Shown here: piece after piece, positions 8,228-14,305 of the stretch
Layout: the number at the start of each line of letters is the position of its first letter
How positions within the stretch are numbered: position 1 is the first letter of the stretch
From: UBA922 sp964565405
GTDB taxonomy: Bacteria > Patescibacteriota > Patescibacteriia > Magasanikbacterales > UBA922
Assembly: GCA_964565405.1 (NCBI GenBank)
Contig: CAZMEW010000016.1
Coordinates: 1 to 22,492, forward strand
DNA length: 22,492 bases
Direction: 5' to 3'
Translations under genes and position numbers: made by a program
Notes under the pieces: model-generated
Database searches by the model: none
Told to the model about the DNA's origin: nothing
Seen by the model: only the letters and a program-made list of their open reading frames with translations

Positions 8228-8854
8228 ATGCAAAGTAAGTATTGGATGTTTGATTTGTTTGGAACATTAATCGGTAGCGAGGGTGCGGAGAAGATTTATA
8301 CCGAAGCTTTGAATGAATTATTTGTAGGAATTGAATATTGGACTGTTAACGCCTACGTAGGTGTTAACGATTTTGGTTCAGCAGATAAATGTGTTCTTGA
8401 AGCTTTAAAAAAGTTCAATCTTACTGCAACTAAAAATCAGATAGAAATTTTTAATAAAAAATGGGACACCTGGAAAAAAATGATGCGCTTAGAAAGCGGA
8501 GCGATTGAAGTTCTGGATGAACTTAAAAACCGGGGTTGTAAACTCGCGTTAATTACCAATGATAATAATTTAATCACTGATCTGATTGAAAAATTTGATA
8601 TAGAAAAATATTTTGATGTGGTTTTATCTTCATATAAGATTGGATTAGCAAAACCAAATCCAGAAATATATAAATTATGCGCAGAGAAATTGGGAGTGAG
8701 TGATTATTCAGAAATTACCATGGTGGGTGATAAGCTCGATCGTGATGTTGAGCCGCCAAAGGCACTTGGTATGAAAGGAATCCTGTATGATCCGTATCAA
8801 AAAAATATAGACTACCCTGATCGAATTACTCATCTAAAAGAATTATTTAATTAA
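8228..8854 (+). CDS. HAD-superfamily hydrolase
   Basis: 208 residues. Motif I is MFDLFGT with nucleophile Asp9; the second position is Phe11, not Asp, so the usual acid/base Asp of phosphatases is replaced, as in dehalogenase-like HADs. Motif II is ALITNDN, motif III the Lys in GLAKPNPEIY, and motif IV MVGDKLDRDVEPPKALG. A helical cap lies between motifs I and II (about 20-85). The likely activity is small phosphoester hydrolysis, but the substrate is unknown. The ATG lies 2 nt after the phosphomannomutase stop, so the pair is probably co-transcribed; a role in sugar-phosphate metabolism is a guess from that. The gene is very A+T-rich. It contains a 24-bp near-palindrome at 8345-8368. Confidence 0.88.
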   Translation: MQSKYWMFDLFGTLIGSEGAEKIYTEALNELFVGIEYWTVNAYVGVNDFGSADKCVLEALKKFNLTATKNQIEIFNKKWDTWKKMMRLESGAIEVLDELKNRGCKLALITNDNNLITDLIEKFDIEKYFDVVLSSYKIGLAKPNPEIYKLCAEKLGVSDYSEITMVGDKLDRDVEPPKALGMKGILYDPYQKNIDYPDRITHLKELFN

Positions 8855-8862
8855 AAAATGAT

Positions 8863-9594
8863 ATGTCTGAAAGAGGTGAAGGATTTAATGGAAATAATTC
8901 TGAAAATGTACACGAACACTCAGGGGAGGGTGTCTTTGATACATCGTCTGAACAAGAAAATAAGAATACATTAGTTCAGAAATTCCAGGGGTTGTATAGT
9001 AAGATTGATCAGATAAAATTTAAGGAAGAAAAAGAAATCGCGATTCAGAATTTTTATACAGCATTGGATAAGTGGGCTCATGAAAATGAGGTAACATTGG
9101 CGCCATTTGAAGGAGCCGAAAGTCAACTTCTTAATAAAGGAAATATAGTGCGTCGCGATAATCCTGAGAAAGTACTTGCGCTGCTTACGGGGCAGGAGCA
9201 GATTCACATACGGCCACTGAACGATGGAGATGCTAATGTGGCAACAGATGCATATGAAGGTCTCAATCTTGCACTTACTGAAGGATTTCATGGAAAAAAT
9301 GTGGTGTCTGTATATGGATTCCATCCAAACACAGAAGCAAAAGTGATGCAAGTAAAAAAACCTTCGGAAGATATGCGTGACCCGAAACGATTTCACTATA
9401 TACGTTCATTTTCTGGAGATGTGAATCCAGAAGATATTAGATTTGTGTTATTTCGGTTTCCAAGTACTGGAGTTCCAGAGAGTGTATTGACTGAGTCAGA
9501 GGAAGAAAAACTAGAAGATGATATACCATTGCGATATGTGTACCGGTCAATTTCATTCCCAAAAGGAATTGGGGGGCAAGAAAAAACTCAATAA
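8863..9594 (+). CDS. Acidic hypothetical protein
   Basis: 243 residues, no signal peptide or membrane segment. The first 35 residues are hydrophilic and probably disordered (rich in Gly, Asn, Glu, Ser). About 36-75 is a charged helical stretch (KFQGLYSKIDQIKFKEEKEIAIQ). The remainder looks like a mixed alpha/beta domain, with segments such as GKNVVSVYGFHP, DIRFVLFRFPSTG and LRYVYRSISFPKG. I do not recognise the family and see no catalytic motif. It lies 8 nt after the HAD gene and is the last gene before a hairpin at 9604-9627. It is likely cytoplasmic and part of the phosphomannomutase transcription unit. No Shine-Dalgarno site. Confidence 0.72.
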   Translation: MSERGEGFNGNNSENVHEHSGEGVFDTSSEQENKNTLVQKFQGLYSKIDQIKFKEEKEIAIQNFYTALDKWAHENEVTLAPFEGAESQLLNKGNIVRRDNPEKVLALLTGQEQIHIRPLNDGDANVATDAYEGLNLALTEGFHGKNVVSVYGFHPNTEAKVMQVKKPSEDMRDPKRFHYIRSFSGDVNPEDIRFVLFRFPSTGVPESVLTESEEEKLEDDIPLRYVYRSISFPKGIGGQEKTQ

Positions 9595-9603
9595 AAACAG
9601 AAA

Positions 9604-9627
9604 GGCGTTTCCCCGAAAGGAAACGCC
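9604..9627 (-). terminator. Intrinsic terminator between convergent genes
   Basis: Perfect 9-bp stem GGCGTTTCC/GGAAACGCC with loop CCGAAA. On the minus strand it is followed by TTTCTGTTTTTA, so it ends the zinc-finger cassette. It may also stop plus-strand transcription from the HAD group, although that side has no T-run. Confidence 0.8.
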
Positions 9628-9634
9628 GTGTGGT

Positions 9635-9892
9635 CTACGGAGCTGAACGGACGATGCCGATAAATTCCGCAAACGGGAAGTGGTCGCGAGTGATCAAGTC
9701 CTGCTCGGACTCAGTCAACTCGACAAACCGTGTTGCAAGCTGAGGATCCAGGGTTTCCTGGGCTCGTTGATGCATCCGTACCCAGATCGCTCTGAGTGCA
9801 GAGGTATCAACGGGGCGCGGCAAGAAAGTCGTCTCGGCAAGTGCCTCCGAGATGATCCTCCCCCACACGTCTTCTTCGCTAGAGTCACTCAT
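9635..9892 (-). CDS. 85-residue orphan protein coupled to the zinc-finger gene
   Basis: 85 residues starting MSDSSEEDVWGRII. It is soluble, mainly helical and mildly acidic, with no Cys and no recognised domain. The start at 9892 is favoured over an in-frame upstream ATG at 9934: it forms an ATGA overlap with the zinc-finger stop and has a good Shine-Dalgarno site, AGGAGAG (9899-9905). The gene is visibly richer in G+C and in C-ending codons than the flanking genes, which suggests a different origin or expression class. The overlap implies the two proteins are made together and may act together (inference). A terminator follows 8 nt after the stop. Confidence 0.75.
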   Translation of the reverse strand: MSDSSEEDVWGRIISEALAETTFLPRPVDTSALRAIWVRMHQRAQETLDPQLATRFVELTESEQDLITRDHFPFAEFIGIVRSAP

Positions 9893-10197
9893 AATGCTCT
9901 CTCCTGGTCGGATTTTTCCAAATCGGAAAGGCATGAGACGCAGAAACGAGTCTCCGGGCGGTGCATCAATCGCTTGAATGGGATCGCTTCATCGCACCGC
10001 TCACAAACGCCGATGGTCCTGAGCTCAAGTCGTTTGAGAGCAGCCTCCACCTCCGGGATCTCAATCGTCGTCTTGTAGATACGGAGCTGCTCCAACATGT
10101 AGGTGTCTGTTAAGGAGAACCAAACAGCCACAAGCTTGTCGCTCAGGCGGGTTTTGAGCTTCTGAAGCTCAGCTTCGGTCATGATGTGCGTGGACAA
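9889..10197 (-). CDS. DksA/TraR-family C4 zinc-finger protein
   Basis: 102 residues from a TTG codon. A helical N-terminal half (about 6-60) is followed by a C4 zinc finger: C65-E-R-C68, 17 residues, C86-V-S-C89. This is the exact spacing of the DksA/TraR family, with the familiar GVCERCDEAIP start. Family members bind the RNA polymerase secondary channel and alter promoter choice. This one is between TraR and DksA in length and lacks an obvious acidic coiled-coil tip, so polymerase binding is likely but not certain. TTG at 10197 is preferred because GAGGGG (10203-10208) lies 5 nt upstream; the ATG at 10182 has no site. The gene is G+C-rich and overlaps the 85-residue gene by ATGA. Its strong promoter lies inside a palindrome at 10250-10278, which suggests repression, possibly by itself. 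Confidence 0.87.
   Translation of the reverse strand: MSTHIMTEAELQKLKTRLSDKLVAVWFSLTDTYMLEQLRIYKTTIEIPEVEAALKRLELRTIGVCERCDEAIPFKRLMHRPETRFCVSCLSDLEKSDQERAL
9899..9905 (-). promoter_or_regulatory. Ribosome binding site that fixes the 9892 start
   Basis: AGGAGAG on the minus strand, 6 nt before the ATG at 9892. It is one of only four convincing Shine-Dalgarno sites in the window, all in G+C-rich small genes. It decides against the longer frame from 9934. Confidence 0.7.
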
Positions 10198-10202
10198 ATG
10201 AA

Positions 10203-10208
10203 CCCCTC
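10203..10208 (-). promoter_or_regulatory. Ribosome binding site supporting a TTG start
   Basis: GAGGGG on the minus strand, 5 nt before TTG at 10197. The next ATG (10182) has no comparable site, so the TTG is the better start. Confidence 0.55.
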
Positions 10209-10239
10209 TTGCTTAAAGGAACAAATCAGGCAACCAAAG

Positions 10240-10268
10240 AATATACTATAAAATGACTATATTGTCAA
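10240..10268 (-). promoter_or_regulatory. Consensus sigma-70 promoter of the zinc-finger cassette
   Basis: On the minus strand, perfect -35 TTGACA (10263-10268), a 17-nt spacer and -10 TATATT (10240-10245). The predicted start is near 10233, about 36 nt before the TTG codon. It is one of the two strongest promoters in the window. Confidence 0.75.
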
Positions 10269-10278
10269 TAGTCATTTT
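10250..10278. promoter_or_regulatory. Palindromic operator candidate overlapping the -35 box
   Basis: Perfect 11-bp inverted repeat AAAATGACTAT, 7 nt, ATAGTCATTTT, with the -35 of the cassette promoter in its centre. A dimeric repressor bound here would block polymerase. The same sequence could form a weak terminator hairpin for htpX, whose stop lies 51 nt away on the same strand; no better htpX terminator was seen. Confidence 0.55.
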
Positions 10279-10328
10279 AGGATAGGTGAGGGGGCTAGGG
10301 AAATTTAAGAAATATGATGACGGGGAGC

Positions 10329-11204
10329 TTACGTAATGTTTTCTCTCAATCGCTTGATTCGCTCTTCGATTGGTGGATGAGTTGAGAATGCATTTGCAAG
10401 CATTTTTCCCTTGAATGGATTCGAAATAAACAAGTGAGCTGTCGCAGCGTTCGCGGTATTCAGGGGAATAGGCGATTGCTGAATTTTTTCGAGCGCTTTG
10501 GCGAGTCCTTCAGGGTATCTAGTCATGAGAGCGCCAGACGCATCAGCAAGATATTCGCGTTTACGAGAAATCGCAAGTTGTATGAGCTTGGCAATAAGTG
10601 GGGAGAGGATCAGCAGAATGATTCCGATAATCGCCAGAGCACCACCAGTACTTTTATTATCAGAATTTCGTCTCCCGAAAAAACCGCCATGAAAAAACAT
10701 ATTCGAGATAAGCGATACCGCACCGACCAGTACAATGACAATCGTCATGACACGAATATCATAATTTTTTATATGTGATAATTCATGTGCGAGCACTCCC
10801 TCGAGTTCTTCATTTTCAAGTGCGGCAACAATACCGGTTGTAACCGCAACTGATGCGTGTTCTGGATCTCGTCCTGTTGCAAATGCGTTTAAAGCTTGAG
10901 AATCAATCACATAGACTTTTGGAGTAGGTATGCCAATTGATATAGCAAGGTTTTCAACCATTCGATGGACGTACGGGTTTTCTTCTTTGGTGGTAAGCTT
11001 GGCACCAGTCGAGCGGAGAGCTATCGCGTCACCTTTGTAATACGAAACAAGTGTCATGGCAATTGATATAATGATTGCAAATACCATTACGTCAAAACTT
11101 CCGAGATATACAAACAAAAAGAATCCCAAACAGAACATGAATGCCAGGAAAAGAGTGATGAGGATGGCTGTTTTTCTTTTGTTTGAATCTATTTGAGAGT
11201 ACAT
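10329..11204 (-). CDS. htpX: HtpX family membrane zinc metalloprotease
   Basis: 291 residues, usual for HtpX. Two N-terminal membrane helices (about 12-35 and 37-56) are followed by the M48 protease domain: zinc motif H140-E-L-S-H144, third ligand Glu217 in REYLADASGA, and a further membrane region (about 150-210). HtpX degrades misfolded membrane proteins with its active site on the cytoplasmic face. The ATG at 11204 follows lemA by 79 nt on the same strand. LemA and HtpX are neighbours in many bacteria, so an operon is likely even though an A+T-rich repeat separates them. No Shine-Dalgarno site; the leader just before the ATG resembles that of lemA (TTTA, then A/C and CCTATG). Confidence 0.94.
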   Translation of the reverse strand: MYSQIDSNKRKTAILITLFLAFMFCLGFFLFVYLGSFDVMVFAIIISIAMTLVSYYKGDAIALRSTGAKLTTKEENPYVHRMVENLAISIGIPTPKVYVIDSQALNAFATGRDPEHASVAVTTGIVAALENEELEGVLAHELSHIKNYDIRVMTIVIVLVGAVSLISNMFFHGGFFGRRNSDNKSTGGALAIIGIILLILSPLIAKLIQLAISRKREYLADASGALMTRYPEGLAKALEKIQQSPIPLNTANAATAHLFISNPFKGKMLANAFSTHPPIEERIKRLRENIT

Positions 11205-11210
11205 AGGGTA

Positions 11211-11282
11211 AACTTAAAACGTAAAACTCAAAGCTTAAAACTATAACTAAAAAATAAAAGTTTTGATTTTTGAGTTATATAA
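11211..11282. repeat. A+T-rich dispersed repeat, copy 1
   Basis: The whole htpX-lemA intergenic stretch consists of words such as AAAACTCAAAGCT, AAAACTATAA and TTTGATTTTTGAG. All three recur, as reverse complements, between pheS and pheT (14200-14294). The copy is internally self-complementary and could fold. Confidence 0.6.
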
Positions 11283-11283
11283 T

Positions 11284-11856
11284 TTAGAACTGTACCTTTA
11301 CGTTCTCTCGCTCCTTCGCGTCTTCAATTTCAAAATATTCAAATTTGGTAAATTTAAGTTGTCCCGCAATCATATTATTCGGGAATGATTCAATCTTAGT
11401 GTTGAAATCTCGAACCATACTGTTGTAGAAGCGTCGTGATGCCTGGATTTTGTTTTCGGTATCAGACAGTTCATCCATCAATTGCCCAACATTCGTATTG
11501 GCTTTGAGGTCAGGGTACGCTTCAACAGCAATTTGCAGTTTTCCCAGTGTACTTCCGAGCATACTCTCGGCTGACGCAAGTGCTTTAGTATCCCCACTAT
11601 TTTGAGCAGAAATTGCAGCGGTTCGGTATTTGGTGACATTTTCGAGTAACTCGCGTTCATGTTTCATATACCCCTTCACACTTTCAATTAAGTTTGGGAT
11701 AAGATCATGGCGTCGTTTGAGCTGTACATCAATGTCGCTCCACCCTTCCTGGGTGCGATTTCTTAGGCGAATCAGACTGTTATATAGGAAAATTACCCAG
11801 AGCACGATAACACCAACGACAATTAATGCGATGACAAGTGGAGGCATAGGAAACAT
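11284..11856 (-). CDS. lemA: LemA family protein
   Basis: 190 residues. An N-terminal membrane helix (about 5-25) is followed by the conserved LemA helical core: NSLIRLRNRTQEGWSDIDV, QLKRRHDLIPNLIESVKGY, a middle with RTAAI, and ENKIQASRRFYNSMVRDFN. The ending VKVQF is typical. It is probably membrane-anchored with a small extracellular N-terminus; the biochemical role of the family is unresolved. It is first in a minus-strand pair with htpX and diverges from rseP. Two ATGs are possible (11856 and 11847); neither has a Shine-Dalgarno site, and the upstream one is used here. Confidence 0.94.
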   Translation of the reverse strand: MFPMPPLVIALIVVGVIVLWVIFLYNSLIRLRNRTQEGWSDIDVQLKRRHDLIPNLIESVKGYMKHERELLENVTKYRTAAISAQNSGDTKALASAESMLGSTLGKLQIAVEAYPDLKANTNVGQLMDELSDTENKIQASRRFYNSMVRDFNTKIESFPNNMIAGQLKFTKFEYFEIEDAKERENVKVQF

Positions 11857-11884
11857 AGGGTTAAAACTAAAATAAAAGTTAGTA

Positions 11885-11913
11885 TTGAAAAAAAGACTTA
11901 TCTATGAAATACT
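11885..11913 (+). promoter_or_regulatory. Candidate rseP promoter
   Basis: On the plus strand, TTGAAA (11885-11890), a 17-nt spacer and AATACT (11908-11913), with TG at the extended -10 position (11905-11906). The predicted start is near 11920, about 49 nt before the rseP ATG. Confidence 0.45.
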
Positions 11914-11926
11914 TATATCTATTAAC

Positions 11927-11955
11927 AGTGTAGTGAAAATTAAGACTAAGGTCAA
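11927..11955 (-). promoter_or_regulatory. Candidate lemA promoter
   Basis: On the minus strand, TTGACC (11950-11955), a 17-nt spacer and TACACT (11927-11932). The predicted start is near 11920, giving a leader of about 64 nt. It faces the candidate rseP promoter. Confidence 0.45.
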
Positions 11956-11968
11956 TACATCTTTAGCT

Positions 11969-13144
11969 ATGGTAACTATCGTATTGTTTATTTTGATTTT
12001 GGGAATTCTCGTGGTCGTGCATGAATGGGGTCATTATTTTACCGCAAAAAAGTTCGGGATCAAGGTGCATGAATTTGGATTTGGTTATCCGCCTCGTGCA
12101 TTCGGGTGGTATCGTGATCCACATACCAAAAAGTTGGTATGGGTATGGGGAAGCGGTAAAAGTAGTCTCAAAAAAACCGTTGCAGGGGATGAACAACAAA
12201 AAGAATTTCCTGGAATGCTCTGGAGTGTCAATTGGTTACCACTTGGTGGTTTTGTGCGAATTAAAGGAGAAAATGGAGAAGGTGGTCATGAATCTGATAG
12301 TTTCGGTCATCATAAAGCTTGGAAACGAGTATCAGTACTTGCTGCGGGTGTGGTCATGAACGTGGTCCTTGCAGCAGTAGTACTATCCGCTGGATTTATG
12401 ATTGGACTACCAGTCGGTATGTCTCATGACGAGGAGCTAGACAAATATGCTCAAATTGTAGAAACGCCAAGCGTTGTTATACAGTCAATAGAGACTGATT
12501 CACCGGCTGATAGTGCGGGCTTCGAGTTGGGTGATAAGATCGTACAGATCAATGAGTATATAATAACAGGAGCTGCTGATCTGGTTTCATATGTCGGATC
12601 TCGGGGTGGACAATCACTTGAAATTCATGTGGTTCGAAGTGGAGAAGAGCAGATACTCAATGCAACACCAGTTGTAACCCAAGGTGAAGACACCGCGCGG
12701 TTGGGGGTGGGCATTGCTGAAGCTGGAATCATTCGTTATCCCTGGTATATAGCTATTTACAAAGGATTTGTTGGGGCAGGTATTGGACTTATTACCGTAT
12801 TTGTTTCTTTCTATTATCTTATTTCCAATCTCGTACTTGGTAATGGACTTATTTTTGATGTGGCAGGTCCAGTCGGAATTGCACAGGCAGTGGGGCAGAG
12901 TGCTGAGTTAGGATTCCAGTATTTGCTAAGTGTTGTAGCGATGCTTTCACTCAGTCTCGCGGCAATCAATATTTTACCGATACCAGCCCTTGATGGTGGA
13001 CGTATTTTGTTTGTTATTTTAGAAAAAATAAAAGGTAGACCAGTATCGATGAAGTATGAACAGATGGCGCATACTATTGGATTTGTATTACTTATGATAT
13101 TGATTATCGTGGTTACCTGGAGAGATATTGCAAAACTCTTTTAA
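11969..13144 (+). CDS. rseP: RseP-type site-2 intramembrane metalloprotease
   Basis: 391 residues from ATG at 11969. The first helix carries the catalytic motif H18-E-W-G-H22 and runs into FGIKVHEFGFGYPPR. A PDZ domain follows (about 165-240, SIETDSPADSAGFELGDKIVQIN), then membrane helices and the second metal motif NILPIPALDGGR near the C-terminus. Such proteases cut membrane-anchored regulators or leftover signal peptides. Between PPR and NWLPLGGFVRIKGE there is a charged insert of about 35 residues (WYRDPHTKKLVW onward), longer than I expect for the family. The frame can be extended to a TTG at 11885, but that adds a non-homologous 28-residue leader inside the promoter, so it was rejected. 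pheS starts 10 nt downstream, implying co-transcription. No Shine-Dalgarno site. Confidence 0.93.
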   Translation: MVTIVLFILILGILVVVHEWGHYFTAKKFGIKVHEFGFGYPPRAFGWYRDPHTKKLVWVWGSGKSSLKKTVAGDEQQKEFPGMLWSVNWLPLGGFVRIKGENGEGGHESDSFGHHKAWKRVSVLAAGVVMNVVLAAVVLSAGFMIGLPVGMSHDEELDKYAQIVETPSVVIQSIETDSPADSAGFELGDKIVQINEYIITGAADLVSYVGSRGGQSLEIHVVRSGEEQILNATPVVTQGEDTARLGVGIAEAGIIRYPWYIAIYKGFVGAGIGLITVFVSFYYLISNLVLGNGLIFDVAGPVGIAQAVGQSAELGFQYLLSVVAMLSLSLAAINILPIPALDGGRILFVILEKIKGRPVSMKYEQMAHTIGFVLLMILIIVVTWRDIAKLF

Positions 13145-13154
13145 TCGTTGGTGT

Positions 13155-14186
13155 ATGATAGAAAAATTAGAAAAAATTAAAAAAGAAGCAGAGCATGCGA
13201 TTGCGGATGCAACATCGCTTGAAGTGCTCGAAAGTGTGCGAGAAAAATTTTTTAGTCGAAAAGCAGGAGAATTTACTGTGGTTGCAAAACAGATGTCCAA
13301 CCTGTCAGACACCGAGAGAAAAAACGCAGGACAAAAAATGAATGAAGTAAAAATGGAAATTGAGAGAGGAATTGAGAAGAAGAAAAAAGAATTCGAAGAT
13401 AAAATCTGGGATGCAATCAGAGAGACAGAAGCACTCGATGTCACTGCTCCACGATTGGACAAAGAAAAGCCAGGACATCTGCACCCCATGACGATTACCC
13501 ATACTGAACTTGAAGATTTGTTCACTTCGATGGGTTTTATGGTACTGGATGGGCCTGAGCTTGAAAGTGAGTATTATAACTTTGATGCTCTCAATATTCC
13601 AGGTGATCACCCTGCTCGTGACTCACAAGATACTTTTTTTATCAAAGATCATGAAGACTGGGTGATGCGTACCCACACGAGTCCCGTACAGATTCGTGCG
13701 ATGCAAAAATATGGAGCGCCGCTCCGTGCAGTGGTTTCGGGGAGATGTTTTCGGAATGAAGCAACTGATGCAAGCCATGAACACACATTTTATCAGATGG
13801 AAGGGTTAGTAATTGATAAAAATATTTCAATTGGAAATTTGATTGGGGTCATGAAAGAATTATTGAGAGGTGTGCTTCGCAAAGATGTTGAAGTGCGGTT
13901 ACGTCCTGGATATTTTCCCTTTGTCGAGCCAGGATTTGAGCTTGATATGAAATGTCTCGTGTGTGGTGGTAGTGGCTGTGGAGCGTGTAAGCATAGTGGC
14001 TGGATTGAGACCTTGCCGTGCGGGTTGGTACATCCACGCGTGATCGAGGCAGGGGGATTGGATCCTAAGGGGTGGACAGGTTTTGCATTCGGCTTAGGTT
14101 CTATGCGACTGTGTATGCAAAAATATGGGATAGAAGATATCAGACATTTGCATAGCGGAAATCTTGATTTTCTTGAACAATTCTAA
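13155..14186 (+). CDS. pheS: Phenylalanine--tRNA ligase alpha subunit
   Basis: 343 residues from ATG at 13155; a longer TTG frame from 13128 overlaps rseP and was rejected. An N-terminal helical arm (about 1-100) for tRNA binding leads into the class II catalytic core: motif region GPELESEYYNFDALNIPGDHPAR, RTHTSPVQIRAM, motif 2 GRCFRNEATDASHEHTFYQ, RPGYFPFVEP, and motif 3 GFAFGLGSMRLCMQKYGI. It charges tRNA-Phe in the cytoplasm as part of an alpha2-beta2 enzyme with PheT. Between the EPGFELD and GWIETLPCG segments lies C-L-V-C-G-G-S-G-C-G-A-C-K, a four-Cys cluster that may bind zinc and is absent from the E. coli type. No Shine-Dalgarno site. Confidence 0.96.
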   Translation: MIEKLEKIKKEAEHAIADATSLEVLESVREKFFSRKAGEFTVVAKQMSNLSDTERKNAGQKMNEVKMEIERGIEKKKKEFEDKIWDAIRETEALDVTAPRLDKEKPGHLHPMTITHTELEDLFTSMGFMVLDGPELESEYYNFDALNIPGDHPARDSQDTFFIKDHEDWVMRTHTSPVQIRAMQKYGAPLRAVVSGRCFRNEATDASHEHTFYQMEGLVIDKNISIGNLIGVMKELLRGVLRKDVEVRLRPGYFPFVEPGFELDMKCLVCGGSGCGACKHSGWIETLPCGLVHPRVIEAGGLDPKGWTGFAFGLGSMRLCMQKYGIEDIRHLHSGNLDFLEQF

Positions 14187-14199
14187 TTGTATGTTTCCG

Positions 14200-14294
14200 C
14201 TCAAAAATCAAAGTTCAAAACTGAAACAGGAATTTAATACAGTTTTTAGCTTTGAATTATAGTTTTGCGTTTTGAGTTTTTAGCTTTGAGTTTT
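14200..14294. repeat. A+T-rich dispersed repeat, copy 2
   Basis: Fills most of the 119-nt pheS-pheT gap. It shares CTCAAAAATCAAA (14200-14212), TTATAGTTTT (14257-14266) and AGCTTTGAGTTTT (14282-14294) with copy 1 in the opposite orientation. It contains imperfect inverted repeats that could form a hairpin in the pheST transcript. Confidence 0.6.
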
Positions 14295-14305
14295 TCAAAA
14301 TAATT

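Noticed and set aside
9680..10078. Plus-strand open frame over the zinc-finger cassette
   Set aside because: It is a shadow of the minus-strand genes, one of which has an exact C4 finger.
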